Part shown: positions 49,632 through 57,917 of the stretch, in pieces
Position numbering within the stretch: the first letter of the stretch is position 1
Layout of the letters: each line of letters starts with the position of its first letter
Source: Mycobacterium sp.
Lineage (GTDB): Bacteria > Actinomycetota > Actinomycetes > Mycobacteriales > Mycobacteriaceae
Assembly: GCA_018401645.1 (NCBI GenBank)
Contig: JAGYKK010000014.1
Location: forward strand, 1 to 64,000
Direction of reading: 5' to 3'
Length of the DNA stretch: 64,000 nt
The notes under the pieces: model-generated
Told to the model about the DNA's origin: nothing
Database searches by the model: none
The model's input: only the letters and a program-made list of their open reading frames with translations
Program-made: the position numbers and the translations under genes

Positions 49632-49975
49632 CCGAGGTTCCCGATGCCCACCCGATCGCACCCATTGAGAAGATCCGCTCCGCGTTGACCTGGTATCGGG
49701 TGCTGGCCTGGCTGACCGGCATCTGGCTGATCGCGCTGTGCTACGAACTGATCCTCAAATACGTGGTGAAGGTCGAGCACCCGCCCGAGTGGATCAGCAT
49801 CGTGCACGGCTGGGTGTATTTCGTCTATCTGCTCTTCACCGCCAACCTCGCGGTCAAGGTGCGCTGGGGAATCGCCAAGACCATCGGAGTGCTGCTCGCC
49901 GGCACCATCCCGTTGCTGGGAATCATCGTCGAGCAGGTCCAGACCCGCGAGGTCAAGGAACGCTTCAACCTGTAG
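49628..49975 (+). CDS. DUF3817 membrane protein (Rv1342c-like)
   Basis: A 115-residue protein with three membrane helices: VLAWLTGIWLIALCYELIL, ISIVHGWVYFVYLLFTANLAV and IGVLLAGTIPLLGIIVEQV. The HGWVYFVYL segment is the mark of DUF3817. The family is small and its function unknown. ATG 49628 overlaps the previous stop by four bases. It converges on the VapC-like gene. Confidence 0.83.
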   Translation: MTEVPDAHPIAPIEKIRSALTWYRVLAWLTGIWLIALCYELILKYVVKVEHPPEWISIVHGWVYFVYLLFTANLAVKVRWGIAKTIGVLLAGTIPLLGIIVEQVQTREVKERFNL

Positions 49976-49978
49976 CCG

Positions 49979-50401
49979 TCAACCGACGAATCGGTACTCG
50001 ACCTGAAGTGAGCGGTACGTTCGTTCAGCGCGCCGATCCCGCGTAAGCAAGGTTCGGCCGTTGGCCACCGAAGCCTGACCGACGAGGGCGTCGTACACCG
50101 ATCCGCCAACGATGTCGAGGACGCCGAGTCGTTCCCGAAGGTCGCGCGTCGCAGCCGCGTCGAGCCAGCAGTCGCCGGGGAACGCCGCAGCCAAGACCGA
50201 AACAGCCTGATCCGCGCTCAGACGCAGCGGAAAGGGCAGTCGGGTCAGAACTGAGTACGTCTCAAATGCGGCATGCCCGGCAAGCGCCGGGCGAAGTTCA
50301 ACCAGAGCCCGCCGACAAGCGGGATGGGCCTCATGCGCCGGGTCGAGAGCGGCGACGGCGACACTGGTATCGCACGCCCAACGCTCACCGTTGGAGGTCA
50401 T
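49979..50401 (-). CDS. PIN-domain toxin, VapC-like
   Basis: A 140-residue PIN RNase-like protein from ATG 50401. Acidic residues that would bind Mg2+ are visible: CDTSVAVAALD near the start, AAFETYSVLTRLP in the middle, YDALVGQASVANGRTLLTRD near the end. The gene overlaps the antitoxin gene upstream by 17 bases. The pair lies between rdgB and the DUF3817 gene, a place where M. tuberculosis has no such module, and so may be acquired. Expected role: toxin cleaving tRNA or rRNA, neutralised by the partner. Confidence 0.82.
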   Translation of the reverse strand: MTSNGERWACDTSVAVAALDPAHEAHPACRRALVELRPALAGHAAFETYSVLTRLPFPLRLSADQAVSVLAAAFPGDCWLDAAATRDLRERLGVLDIVGGSVYDALVGQASVANGRTLLTRDRRAERTYRSLQVEYRFVG

Positions 50402-50630
50402 CGCGAAGTCGTCGGATGCCGTCATCGGACAGCGCAACGCCCTCGACCTTGCCAAGAATCGGGAGTCCATCGCTGGTCTCGATCGCGCGCTGGTCTCGTC
50501 GCACCGGTTCGATTCGTATGCCGGTGCCGTCAGGAATCAATTCCAGCTGCGTATCGGGGGTGATACCGAGTGCTACCCGCAGGGCTTTCGGTATAACGAC
50601 CCGTCCCACGCGGTCAATTGCCACAAGCAT
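50385..50630 (-). CDS. AbrB/MazE-type antitoxin (VapB-like)
   Basis: An 81-residue protein. The N-terminal swapped-hairpin motif VAIDRVGRVVIPKALRVALG is characteristic of AbrB/SpoVT DNA-binding proteins; LELIPDGTGIRIEPV completes it. The C-terminal 30 residues (GLPILGKVEGVALSDDG) would contact the toxin. Antitoxin-first order and overlap with the PIN gene fit a type II module that represses its own promoter. Confidence 0.82.
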   Translation of the reverse strand: MLVAIDRVGRVVIPKALRVALGITPDTQLELIPDGTGIRIEPVRRDQRAIETSDGLPILGKVEGVALSDDGIRRLRDDLQR

Positions 50631-50690
50631 GGCACGATGCTACCAAATAATTGGCAAATTGGTCGCTATGAACCAATCCCCTGACGCGCG

Positions 50691-51323
50691 TCAACGGCCG
50701 ACCAGTGCCTGCAACGCCGGTACCAACCGTGCCAGCGCGCGCCCACGATGAGACACCGCGTCCTTTTCAGCCGAGCTCAGTTGCGCCGCGCTTCGGCGGA
50801 ACCCGGGCGTCTCGCCCTCGGGGATGAACACCGGGTCATAGCCGAAACCGCCGTCGCCCAACGGTTCTCGGGCGATCACCCCCGGCCAGGTCCCCCGCAC
50901 CACCGTGATGTCTCCAGGTCCGGCTACCAGTGCGCAGGCCGAGATGAACGCCGCGCCGCGCCGAAAGTCTGGAACATCACGCATCTGAGCCAGCAATAGT
51001 GCGTAGTTCGCGGCATCATCGCCGTGACCGCCGGACCATCGTGCCGAAAGCACGCCGGGCATCCCGCGCAGCGCGGCCACCTCAAGTCCGGAGTCATCGG
51101 CCAGGGTCGGCAGTCCGGTCGCGGCGAATCCGTCACGGGCTTTGGCCAGGGCATTCTCCTCGAACGTGGCTCCTATCTCGGGTGCCTCGTCGAACGGGTC
51201 GACGTCGTCGAGGGAGACCAGCGACAAGCCCGAGATGCCGGCACCGTCAAGAACCCGGCGTAACTCGGCCAGCTTCTTGGGGTTACGGCTCGCGACGAGC
51301 AGGCGTGCGGTCCGCGCGGTCAT
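50691..51323 (-). CDS. rdgB: dITP/XTP pyrophosphatase (HAM1/RdgB)
   Basis: Removes non-canonical purine triphosphates (dITP, XTP) from the pool. From ATG 51323 (MTARTARLLVASRNPKK) the chain is 210 residues, normal for the family. SRNPKKLAEL binds the triphosphate, TFEENALAKA and LADDSGLEVAAL carry the catalytic acidic residues, and FGYDPVFIPEG with SHRGRAL bind the base. It follows rph by 10 bases as in Rv1340-Rv1341. The open frame upstream to 51488 is within rph and not used. Confidence 0.93.
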   Translation of the reverse strand: MTARTARLLVASRNPKKLAELRRVLDGAGISGLSLVSLDDVDPFDEAPEIGATFEENALAKARDGFAATGLPTLADDSGLEVAALRGMPGVLSARWSGGHGDDAANYALLLAQMRDVPDFRRGAAFISACALVAGPGDITVVRGTWPGVIAREPLGDGGFGYDPVFIPEGETPGFRRSAAQLSSAEKDAVSHRGRALARLVPALQALVGR

Positions 51324-51333
51324 CCGGCGCCGA

Positions 51334-52119
51334 TCAGCTTCCGAACGCCTTCTTCGACGGTGGCCCCTCCGGGAGCACGCCGGGATACGGCAGCGCCAGG
51401 GCCTCGCGCTGGATGGCGAACAGAGTGTCGCAGGCACCGAATGCGGCATCGAGCATCTTGTCCAGGGTGGAACGCGGGAACGTCGCACCCTCGCCGGTGC
51501 CCTGGATCTCCACCAGCGTCCCGGTGTCGGTAGCGACCACGTTCATGTCCACCTCGGCGCGCGAATCCTCCTCATAAGGCAGGTCGACGCGCACCCGGCC
51601 GTCGACCACGCCGACACTGATGGCGGCGATCGCACACGACAGCGGCTTCGGGTCGGACAGTTTGCCGCCCGCCGCCAGGTAGGTGACGGCGTCGGAGAGT
51701 GCCACGAAGGCACCGGTGATCGCGGCGGTGCGGGTGCCCCCGTCAGCCTGCAGCACGTCGCAGTCGATGGCGATGGTGTTCTCCCCCAGGGCCGCGAGGT
51801 CGATGCAGGCCCGCAGCGAGCGTCCGACGAGGCGGCTGATCTCCTGGGTGCGTCCGCCGACGCGGCCCTTGACCGACTCGCGGTCCGACCTCGAATGGGT
51901 GGCGGCGGGCAGCATCGCGTACTCGGCGGTGAGCCAGCCCTCTCCGGATCCCTTGCGCCAACGTGGCACACCCTCGGTGACACTGGCGGTGCACATCACC
52001 CGGGTCCCGCCGAATTCGATGAGTACCGATCCAGCCGGATGTGAGGTGAAGCCGCGGGTGATGACCACCGGTCGTAATTCGTCGTCGGTCCTGCCGTCTT
52101 GTCGTGTCACCACGGTCAA
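51334..52119 (-). CDS. rph: Ribonuclease PH
   Basis: Phosphorolytic 3' exoribonuclease for tRNA maturation. A 261-residue chain with [67 protein letters not shown] and [19 protein letters not shown], all highly conserved in the family. It ends [17 protein letters not shown]. Start at GTG 52119 or a GTG at 52110 ([14 protein letters not shown]). Middle of a minus-strand operon: rhomboid, murI, the phosphodiesterase, rph, rdgB. Confidence 0.95.
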   Translation of the reverse strand: MTVVTRQDGRTDDELRPVVITRGFTSHPAGSVLIEFGGTRVMCTASVTEGVPRWRKGSGEGWLTAEYAMLPAATHSRSDRESVKGRVGGRTQEISRLVGRSLRACIDLAALGENTIAIDCDVLQADGGTRTAAITGAFVALSDAVTYLAAGGKLSDPKPLSCAIAAISVGVVDGRVRVDLPYEEDSRAEVDMNVVATDTGTLVEIQGTGEGATFPRSTLDKMLDAAFGACDTLFAIQREALALPYPGVLPEGPPSKKAFGS

Positions 52120-52159
52120 ACCCTATCCGGCCCGACGTAGCGCCCCGGACGTCAGCGGC

Positions 52160-52927
52160 TCAGGCCCGCCGGACGTCGATGGTCTCCCCGGCCACGACCG
52201 CGCGCACGGGGCCGTCGAATTCCGACTTGGCCTCGCTGATCACCACCTCACGCGGGGTCCAGGGCGGGATATGAGTCAGGAGCAGCTCGGCCACGCCGGC
52301 GCGTTTCGCGACACGCCCGGCCTCCGCGCCGGACATGTGAAGGTCCCGCGGCCGGTCCGGTGAGTCTGTCCAGGACGCCTCGCACAGGAATACGTCCGCC
52401 CCGGTCGCCAGTTCGACCAGTGAGTCGCACATGCCGGTGTCACCGCTGTAGACCAGCGTTGCGCCGTCGGCATCGTTGATCCGCAGCCCGAAGGATTCGG
52501 TGGGATGGGTGACCAGCCGGGGCAACACACTGAGCCGACCAAACTGAGTCGTTTCGCTGTCGACCCAGTGGCGCACGTCGAAGATGTCGGAGAAGTCGTC
52601 CAACTCGCCACCGAGCGGTGAGGACGCCGCGGCCAGCCGGGTCGCGGTTCCACTGGGCCCGTACATGAGTCCGCGCTGAGTGGCCGGCGACGGGTGGTAG
52701 CGACGCCAGACGAACAAGCCCGGAAGGTCCAGGCAGTGGTCGGCGTGCAGATGCGACAACAGGATATTCACCTGGTTGGGATCGACATGACGCTGTAGCG
52801 CGCCCAATACCCCGCCACCGAAGTCCACCACCAATGGCGTGGTGTCGGGAGCGGTCAGCAGATAACCCGACGCCGGCGAATCAGGTCCGACGACGCTGCC
52901 GGAGCAGCCCAGCACCGTGATTCGCAC
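52160..52927 (-). CDS. Metallo-beta-lactamase-fold phosphodiesterase (Rv1339-like)
   Basis: A 255-residue protein from GTG 52927 (VRITVLGCSGSVVG). The zinc motif is LSHLHADHCLDLPG (HxHxDH), with further ligands in YSGDTGMCDSL and LLTHIPPWTP. Rv1339, its ortholog by order, has been described as an atypical cyclic-nucleotide phosphodiesterase; tRNase Z-like activity is another family possibility. An upstream in-frame ATG at 52981 would overlap murI and lacks conservation. Between murI and rph. Confidence 0.88.
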   Translation of the reverse strand: MRITVLGCSGSVVGPDSPASGYLLTAPDTTPLVVDFGGGVLGALQRHVDPNQVNILLSHLHADHCLDLPGLFVWRRYHPSPATQRGLMYGPSGTATRLAAASSPLGGELDDFSDIFDVRHWVDSETTQFGRLSVLPRLVTHPTESFGLRINDADGATLVYSGDTGMCDSLVELATGADVFLCEASWTDSPDRPRDLHMSGAEAGRVAKRAGVAELLLTHIPPWTPREVVISEAKSEFDGPVRAVVAGETIDVRRA

Positions 52928-52961
52928 TAGACCAGCTTGCCACGCGAAATCGGCTGGCGGC

Positions 52962-53782
52962 TCAATTCCGGATGCCGACATGGCGGACAGCCGGCCTGGC
53001 CCCGGTGATGACCGGGCCCAGGAATCGTGCGGCCAATGCGGTGAATGACTCGGGATCGCCAGTGGCCTCGAAAACCCGTGACGCCGGCGGGGCGTCGTGC
53101 GGGCGCAACAGGTCGGCCTCGGTGAGCACCCGCAGCAGATCCTTGGCGGTCTCCTCGGCACTGGAGACCAGCGTCACGGAATCACCGGCCGCCAGCTGAA
53201 TCACCCCCGACAACAGCGGATAGTGCGTGCAGCCCAGCACCAGGGTGTCCACTTCGGCGCGCTGCAACGGTTCCAGGTAGCCCTCGGCCAGGCCCTGTAC
53301 CTGCCGACCACTGGTGATACCGCGCTCGACGAAGTCCACGAACGCGGACACGCCACCGCGGACACCTCGACGCCGCGGGCCGCCGCGAACGCATCCTGGT
53401 ATGCCTGCGAGGCGATCGTGGCCCGGGTTCCGATCACCCCGATCCGTCCGGTGCGGGTGGCGGCCACCGCGCGCCGGACGGCCGGCAGGATCACCTCGAC
53501 GACCGGCACGTCGTAACGCTCTCGGGCGTCCCGCAGGCAGGCCGCAGACGCGGTGTTGCAGGCGATGACGATCGCTTTCGCGCCGCGGCGCACCAGATCG
53601 TCGCCGATGGCCAGCGCGTGGGCGCGCACCTCGGGAATGCTCAGCGGGCCATACGGCCCATGGGCGGTATCGCCGACGTAGACGATGTCCTCGTCAGGCA
53701 ACTGATCGATGATCGAGCGCGCCACCGTCAGCCCGCCCACTCCGGAGTCGAAGATGCCGATCGGTGCCAACCGGTCGGTCAC
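52962..53782 (-). CDS. murI: Glutamate racemase, one-base frameshift
   Basis: Makes D-glutamate for peptidoglycan. From GTG 53782 ([19 protein letters not shown]) the frame holds the first catalytic Cys in [13 protein letters not shown]. At about 53350 one base is missing: VSAVACPR runs into WTSSS, whereas [13 protein letters not shown] continues in the next frame. The second catalytic Cys is in [13 protein letters not shown]. Corrected length 273 residues, normal. As murI is normally essential, a read error is likely. Its GTG overlaps the stop of the rhomboid gene. Confidence 0.92.
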
Positions 53783-54435
53783 GACCCCATCTCCGGCACC
53801 TGGCCGGCCTTTCGGCGCAACCGGGCCTCCCGCTCCGGACCAGACAGCCAGTAGGCGGCCAGCACGCCGGCGATCGCACCGCACAGGTGGCCCTGCCGGG
53901 TGGTTCACCCTCCACAACAGTCCCGAGCACGGGAACCACGCCCAGCAGAGAACCGCCGTAGACGAACATCACCACCAGCGAGACGACAATCTGCCAGAGA
54001 TGGCGGGTGAGCCAGCCGAACACCAGAAGAAAGGTCAGCCAGCCGAAGATCAGCCCGGAGGCGCCGATGTGGTTGGTCGGCAATGCGCAGCTACCGAGGC
54101 CGCCGATAAGCCAGGTGCCCAGGCCACCGAGAATCCAGATGATCGCTGTCGCCCACACGAACCGCGACATACCGGCCAACGTCACCAGGAATCCGAGCAC
54201 CAGGGCCGGCACGGTATTGGCCAGCAGGTGGCCCCAGTCGGCGTGCAGCAACGGAGCGAACAGGATGCCCTTGAGTCCGTCGGTCTCCAGCGGCCTGATG
54301 CCGTTGCGGTCAGTGCGTGCCCGGAAAGCTGATCGGCGATCTCAATGAGATAGGCAGGGCGACGAAGGTCAAGTCGTCGCCCCGCCGACCTTCAAGCCGG
54401 CCACTTGGCGGGCGGGCAGCCGCCGAACCTGTCAT
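53779..54435 (-). CDS. Rhomboid-family intramembrane protease, frameshifted at both ends
   Basis: The core is clean: [20 protein letters not shown] with the His-Asn region, [21 protein letters not shown], and the catalytic Ser in [15 protein letters not shown]. The N-terminal helix ([17 protein letters not shown]) and the link [17 protein letters not shown] lie in other frames between 54250 and 54400. The C-terminus breaks near 53900; the expected [19 protein letters not shown] type end finishes at TGA 53779-53781. ATG 54435 is the likely start ([10 protein letters not shown]). Rv1337 ortholog by order. The catalytic His near the C-terminus falls in the damaged part. Confidence 0.8.
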
Positions 54436-54538
54436 AAGGACAGGCTACCGCCCGCCGCGACAGCGGCGCGAACGTGCCTGGGCTTGACCCGCCGCAGTGG
54501 CGTGTCGGCGGGCCATTACACGCACGCCCTCGGCGACG

Positions 54539-55571
54539 TCAGAACGCGCCGGGCAGCACGGAACGGTAGGTGGGATGGCCGCCACCGACGCCGCCGCCAG
54601 CACCCCCGCCGAGCACGGCCCGGGACAGGCAGTCCGCGGCCGCCGCCCCCATTCGCGGTGGTCAGCGCGGTCTCGGGCTCATCGCGGCGGGGGGTGTCCG
54701 GGGGCTCCACCGCGATGGCGCCAGTAGCCAGCACGAAGACGGTGTCGCCGTCGATCGGCGTATGCACCGGCCGGATCGCCCGGGCCAGTCCGTCCTGGGC
54801 GGCGACGGCGACCGGTGGCAGGCGGACTTACTCAGTGCGGCATCGAGTGGCGTCACCGCGATGGTGGTGTTCAGCGGACTGGTTTGGCGTACCAGTGCCG
54901 CGTAGCCGGCGATCTCTGATCGTCCGGTGGGGCGCCCAACCCGAACTCGGCGGCAGATTCGGCCATCCATGGCGAGGCCGGTCACGGTGTCAGTACCTCC
55001 CCACCCGGAATTGATCGACTTGATCGCGCCGACGGTCACCCCGGACTCCCAGCACGATCGAGGCGGTGCCGACCCGCCCTTGAGAACCCCTGACCCGGGC
55101 CCCGCCTGCGCCAGCACACTGCCGAGGCCGGAATTCGACGCCGCGGCGTCGGCTGCGGCGTAGCCGGGCACTCGGCGGTCGGCCTGTTCGCCCGCCCCGA
55201 CCGGTAGGGTCGAAGATCCCACCGCGGCAGGCGTCCGGGACCGTGCCGCCGGTCATCACCACGCCCGCCCGCGCTCCTCAGGCCAGCCCATGACTCCGTC
55301 GGCGGCGGCGGGACCGAGCAACCTTGCCCTCGACGACCGCGTCGACGTGCCGGACGCTATTGGACACCTGGAGTAGTTCGGTCTCCCGACTGCCCGGCGC
55401 ACCGCCGCGGACGTCTACCGCCCCGACTGTCCCCGGCGGCGCCAGGACGACGGTGGTACCGCATGCCCATCCGGTGCCCGGCGTTGATTCATCGCCCACC
55501 GTCGCATCGCGATCACATCGGTGATGGTGACCGACCTCAATACCGGCCACCTCGGTGATCGACCCGCTCAC
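54539..55571 (-). CDS. DmpA/P1-family aminopeptidase (Rv1333-like), several frameshifts
   Basis: From GTG 55571 (VSGSITEVAGIEVGHHHR), overlapping the upstream stop. Recognisable pieces in order: GWACGTTVVLAPPGTVGAV, RGGAPGSRETELLQ, then frame breaks between about 55320 and 55020, ESGVTVGAIKSINSGWG, the self-cleavage site region SPLNTTIAVTPLDAALSK (Thr nucleophile expected in NTT), HTPIDGDTVFVLATGA, and an end YRSVLPGAF at TGA 54539-54541. P1-family enzymes are N-terminal-nucleophile aminopeptidases made by autocleavage. At least four frame changes are needed; the substrate-binding glycine loop region is the most damaged. Confidence 0.8.
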
Positions 55572-56149
55572 CGGATGGGTTTGCCCATCAACCCGAGCAC
55601 CAGGTATTCCTGCAGCACCGTCAACCACTGGTAGACCCCGAGATGGGTGGCCATCGGGTGATCTGTCGGCAGACGGTCGGGCATATCCGGGCCGATCCCG
55701 ATCAGGGTGCCCAACGCCAGCCGGATGTCGTTGACGGCCGCGATCCATGCCTGGGCATCGGCCTCGGTCAGCTCCAGGTGACCGCCACCCTCGGGCAACG
55801 TGTCCAGAAGCCGTTGGGCCGCAGCGGCTTTAGCCTCAATGATCTGCGGTTCGTGCAGGCTACGCAAGATCCCGTTGGAACCCTCGGACGACTCGCGGCC
55901 AGCGTGGGCGTCCTCCTTGACGAAGTCCGGCAGCAGACGGCTCACCGTGGCCTGCTCGGGAGGCTTGGGATTGCCGGTGCGGATCCCGGTGATCTGTTCC
56001 AGGGGATCCGACGGCGCGGACGCCTGCCGGTCGTCGAGCATCTCCTGAATCGACGTGGCCATGTTCCTCAGCAACGCCGCCTCGTGGGGTTCCAGGGCCG
56101 AAACGAAATGCGCTCCTTCGGCGGTCTGCACCCGCCGCCACCTACGCAC
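55568..56149 (-). CDS. DUF2017 protein (Rv1332-like)
   Basis: A 193-residue protein from GTG 56149. SALEPHEAALLRNMATSIQEM and PDFVKEDAHAGRESSEG are family features; the C-terminal half (EADAQAWIAAVNDIRLALG, HLGVYQWLTVLQEYLVLGL) is helical. DUF2017 genes are almost always next to clpS in actinobacteria, as here, suggesting a role near Clp proteolysis; sometimes listed as transcriptional regulator without proof. Overlaps the DmpA-type gene by GTGA. It follows clpS after 21 bases. Confidence 0.85.
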   Translation of the reverse strand: MRRWRRVQTAEGAHFVSALEPHEAALLRNMATSIQEMLDDRQASAPSDPLEQITGIRTGNPKPPEQATVSRLLPDFVKEDAHAGRESSEGSNGILRSLHEPQIIEAKAAAAQRLLDTLPEGGGHLELTEADAQAWIAAVNDIRLALGTLIGIGPDMPDRLPTDHPMATHLGVYQWLTVLQEYLVLGLMGKPIR

Positions 56150-56170
56150 AACCGCCGCCCGACACCGGAT

Positions 56171-56476
56171 TCAGCGGTCCTGCTGCATGGTGGCCCACAG
56201 TCCCGCGGCGTGCAGTTTGGACACGTCGACCTCCATGGATTCGCGACTGCCCGCCGACACCACGGCTTTGCCCTCGTTGTGAACCTGCAGCATGAGCTTG
56301 GTGGCGTGCGGTTCGCTGTAACCGAAGAGCTTCTGCAGAACGTAGGTCACGTAGTTCATCAGATTGACCGGATCGTCCCAGACCAGAGTGATCCAGGGGG
56401 CATCGGTAGCCTCTAGCTCATCGGTCTCCCGGACCGCCGTGGTGCCCGGGCGGGTCGGTGCTGACGGGGCGCCCAT
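56171..56476 (-). CDS. clpS: ATP-dependent Clp protease adaptor ClpS
   Basis: Delivers N-degron substrates to ClpC/ClpP. From ATG 56476 ([15 protein letters not shown]) the chain is 101 residues. The folded core [40 protein letters not shown] and [10 protein letters not shown] is strongly conserved, with the DDxxN substrate pocket visible. Disordered N-terminus of about 25 residues reaches into the ClpC pore in known structures. Divergent from pncB; the tandem repeat region lies between them. Confidence 0.93.
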   Translation of the reverse strand: MGAPSAPTRPGTTAVRETDELEATDAPWITLVWDDPVNLMNYVTYVLQKLFGYSEPHATKLMLQVHNEGKAVVSAGSRESMEVDVSKLHAAGLWATMQQDR

Positions 56477-56541
56477 GGCATAAGGATAGCGAGCCACCGG
56501 CAATCCCCGCCGACCCTCACCCCAGCCGCTACCGTTGCCCT

Positions 56542-56630
56542 GTGGCCGGGCTTGAAACGTGACGGGGCTTGAAACGTGACGGGGCTTGAAACGTGACGGG
56601 GCTTGAAACGTGACGGGGCTTGAAACGCAG
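56542..56630 (+). repeat. 17-bp tandem repeat, five copies, over the pncB start
   Basis: The unit GTGACGGGGCTTGAAAC repeats with period 17; GTG codons stand at 56542, 56559, 56576, 56593 and 56610. The first copy is slightly different (gtggccgggcttgaaac), the last runs into pncB. Each of the first four copies can be read as a six-codon ORF (V-T/A-G-L-E-T, then TGA) whose TGA overlaps the next GTG. The fifth GTG is the pncB start ([10 protein letters not shown]). Confidence 0.9.
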
Positions 56631-57917
56631 GCGCTACTGACCGACAAATACGAACTGACCATGGTCTCGGCGGCCCTGCGGGACGGCACCGCGCATCGGC
56701 GGACCACCTTCGAATTGTTCGCTCGCCACCTGCCCGAGGGCCGGCGCTACGGGGTGGTCGCCGGCACCGGTCGCTTCCTGGAGGCGCTGGGCGACTTCGT
56801 CTTCAACGACGCGGCGCTGGCGTCGGTGGCCGACTTTCTGGACCCCACGACGCTGGACTATCTGCGCGGCTTCCGGTTCCGCGGAGACATCGACGGCTAC
56901 GCCGAGGGCGAGTTGTATTTCCCGGGCTCCCCGGTGCTCTCGATCACCGGGTCCTTCGCCGAATGCGTCCTACTCGAGACGCTGGCGCTGTCCATCCTCA
57001 ACCACGACTGCGCGGTCGCCTCGGCCGCGGCCCGGATGGTCAGCGTCGCCGATGACCGCCCGTTGATCGAGATGGGCTCGAGGCGCACTCACGAGCAAGC
57101 CGCCGTCGCCGCCGCCCGGGCGGCCTACATCGCCGGATTTGCCGGCTCCTCCAACCTGGCTGCCGCGCACCGCTTCGGCGTTCCGGCACTGGGCACCTCC
57201 GCGCACGCGTTCACCATGGTGCACACGACCACCGACGGCGGGACCGACCAGTGGGAGCAGGCCGCCTTTCGTGCCCAGGTCGCCGCGCTGGGGATCACCA
57301 CGACATTGCTGGTCGACACCTATGACGTGCGCAGCGGCGTGGCCAATGCGATCGCCGCGGCCGGCACCGCGCTGGGGGCGGTGCGTATCGACTCCGGCGA
57401 CCTCGGCGTACTCGCCCGTCAGGTCCGTCGCCAGCTCGACGATCTCGGTGCCACCGCGACCAAGATCGTGGTGTCCGGCGACCTCGACGAGTTCGCCATC
57501 GCCGCACTGCGTGCCGATCCGGTCGACAGCTTCGGAGTCGGTACCTCGGTGGTAACCGGTTCGGGCGCCCCGACCGCGGGCATGGTCTACAAACTGGTCG
57601 AAGTCGACCGCGTTGCGGTGGAGAAGCGCAGCCCTGACAAGGTGTCCCACGGCGGGCGCAAGGCCGCCACCCGACTGGCGCGACCGTCGGGGACCGTGAC
57701 CGAGGAAGTAGTGCATCCGTTCGGCGAGGCGCACTTCGATGAGCCATCCCGGGTCCTGACCGTGCCACTGATGCGGGCCGGTGCGGTCGCATCGCCCGCG
57801 GATCTGCACGCGGCGCGCGAACTGGTGGCCCGCGGTCTGGGCAGCCTGCCCTGGGAGGGCCTGGCGCTGTCGGCCGGCGAACCGGCCATCCCGACCCGCC
57901 GGGTGGCGCCGCGGTGA
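56610..57917 (+). CDS. pncB: Nicotinate phosphoribosyltransferase
   Basis: Converts nicotinate and PRPP to nicotinate mononucleotide in NAD salvage. The 435-residue chain begins in the last repeat copy. [18 protein letters not shown] binds the phosphate and pyridine, [19 protein letters not shown] follows, [19 protein letters not shown] carries the PRPP site, and [11 protein letters not shown] holds the phosphorylatable His region; [13 protein letters not shown] and [21 protein letters not shown] complete it. It matches Rv1330c by position. The stop overlaps dinG (GTGA), so both are translated together. Start choice is tied to the repeat. Confidence 0.93.
   Translation: MTGLETQALLTDKYELTMVSAALRDGTAHRRTTFELFARHLPEGRRYGVVAGTGRFLEALGDFVFNDAALASVADFLDPTTLDYLRGFRFRGDIDGYAEGELYFPGSPVLSITGSFAECVLLETLALSILNHDCAVASAAARMVSVADDRPLIEMGSRRTHEQAAVAAARAAYIAGFAGSSNLAAAHRFGVPALGTSAHAFTMVHTTTDGGTDQWEQAAFRAQVAALGITTTLLVDTYDVRSGVANAIAAAGTALGAVRIDSGDLGVLARQVRRQLDDLGATATKIVVSGDLDEFAIAALRADPVDSFGVGTSVVTGSGAPTAGMVYKLVEVDRVAVEKRSPDKVSHGGRKAATRLARPSGTVTEEVVHPFGEAHFDEPSRVLTVPLMRAGAVASPADLHAARELVARGLGSLPWEGLALSAGEPAIPTRRVAPR

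Noticed and set aside
56542..56630. CRISPR-like array
   Set aside because: Repeats are 17 bp, directly tandem without spacers, and sit on a gene start; no cas genes are present in the window.
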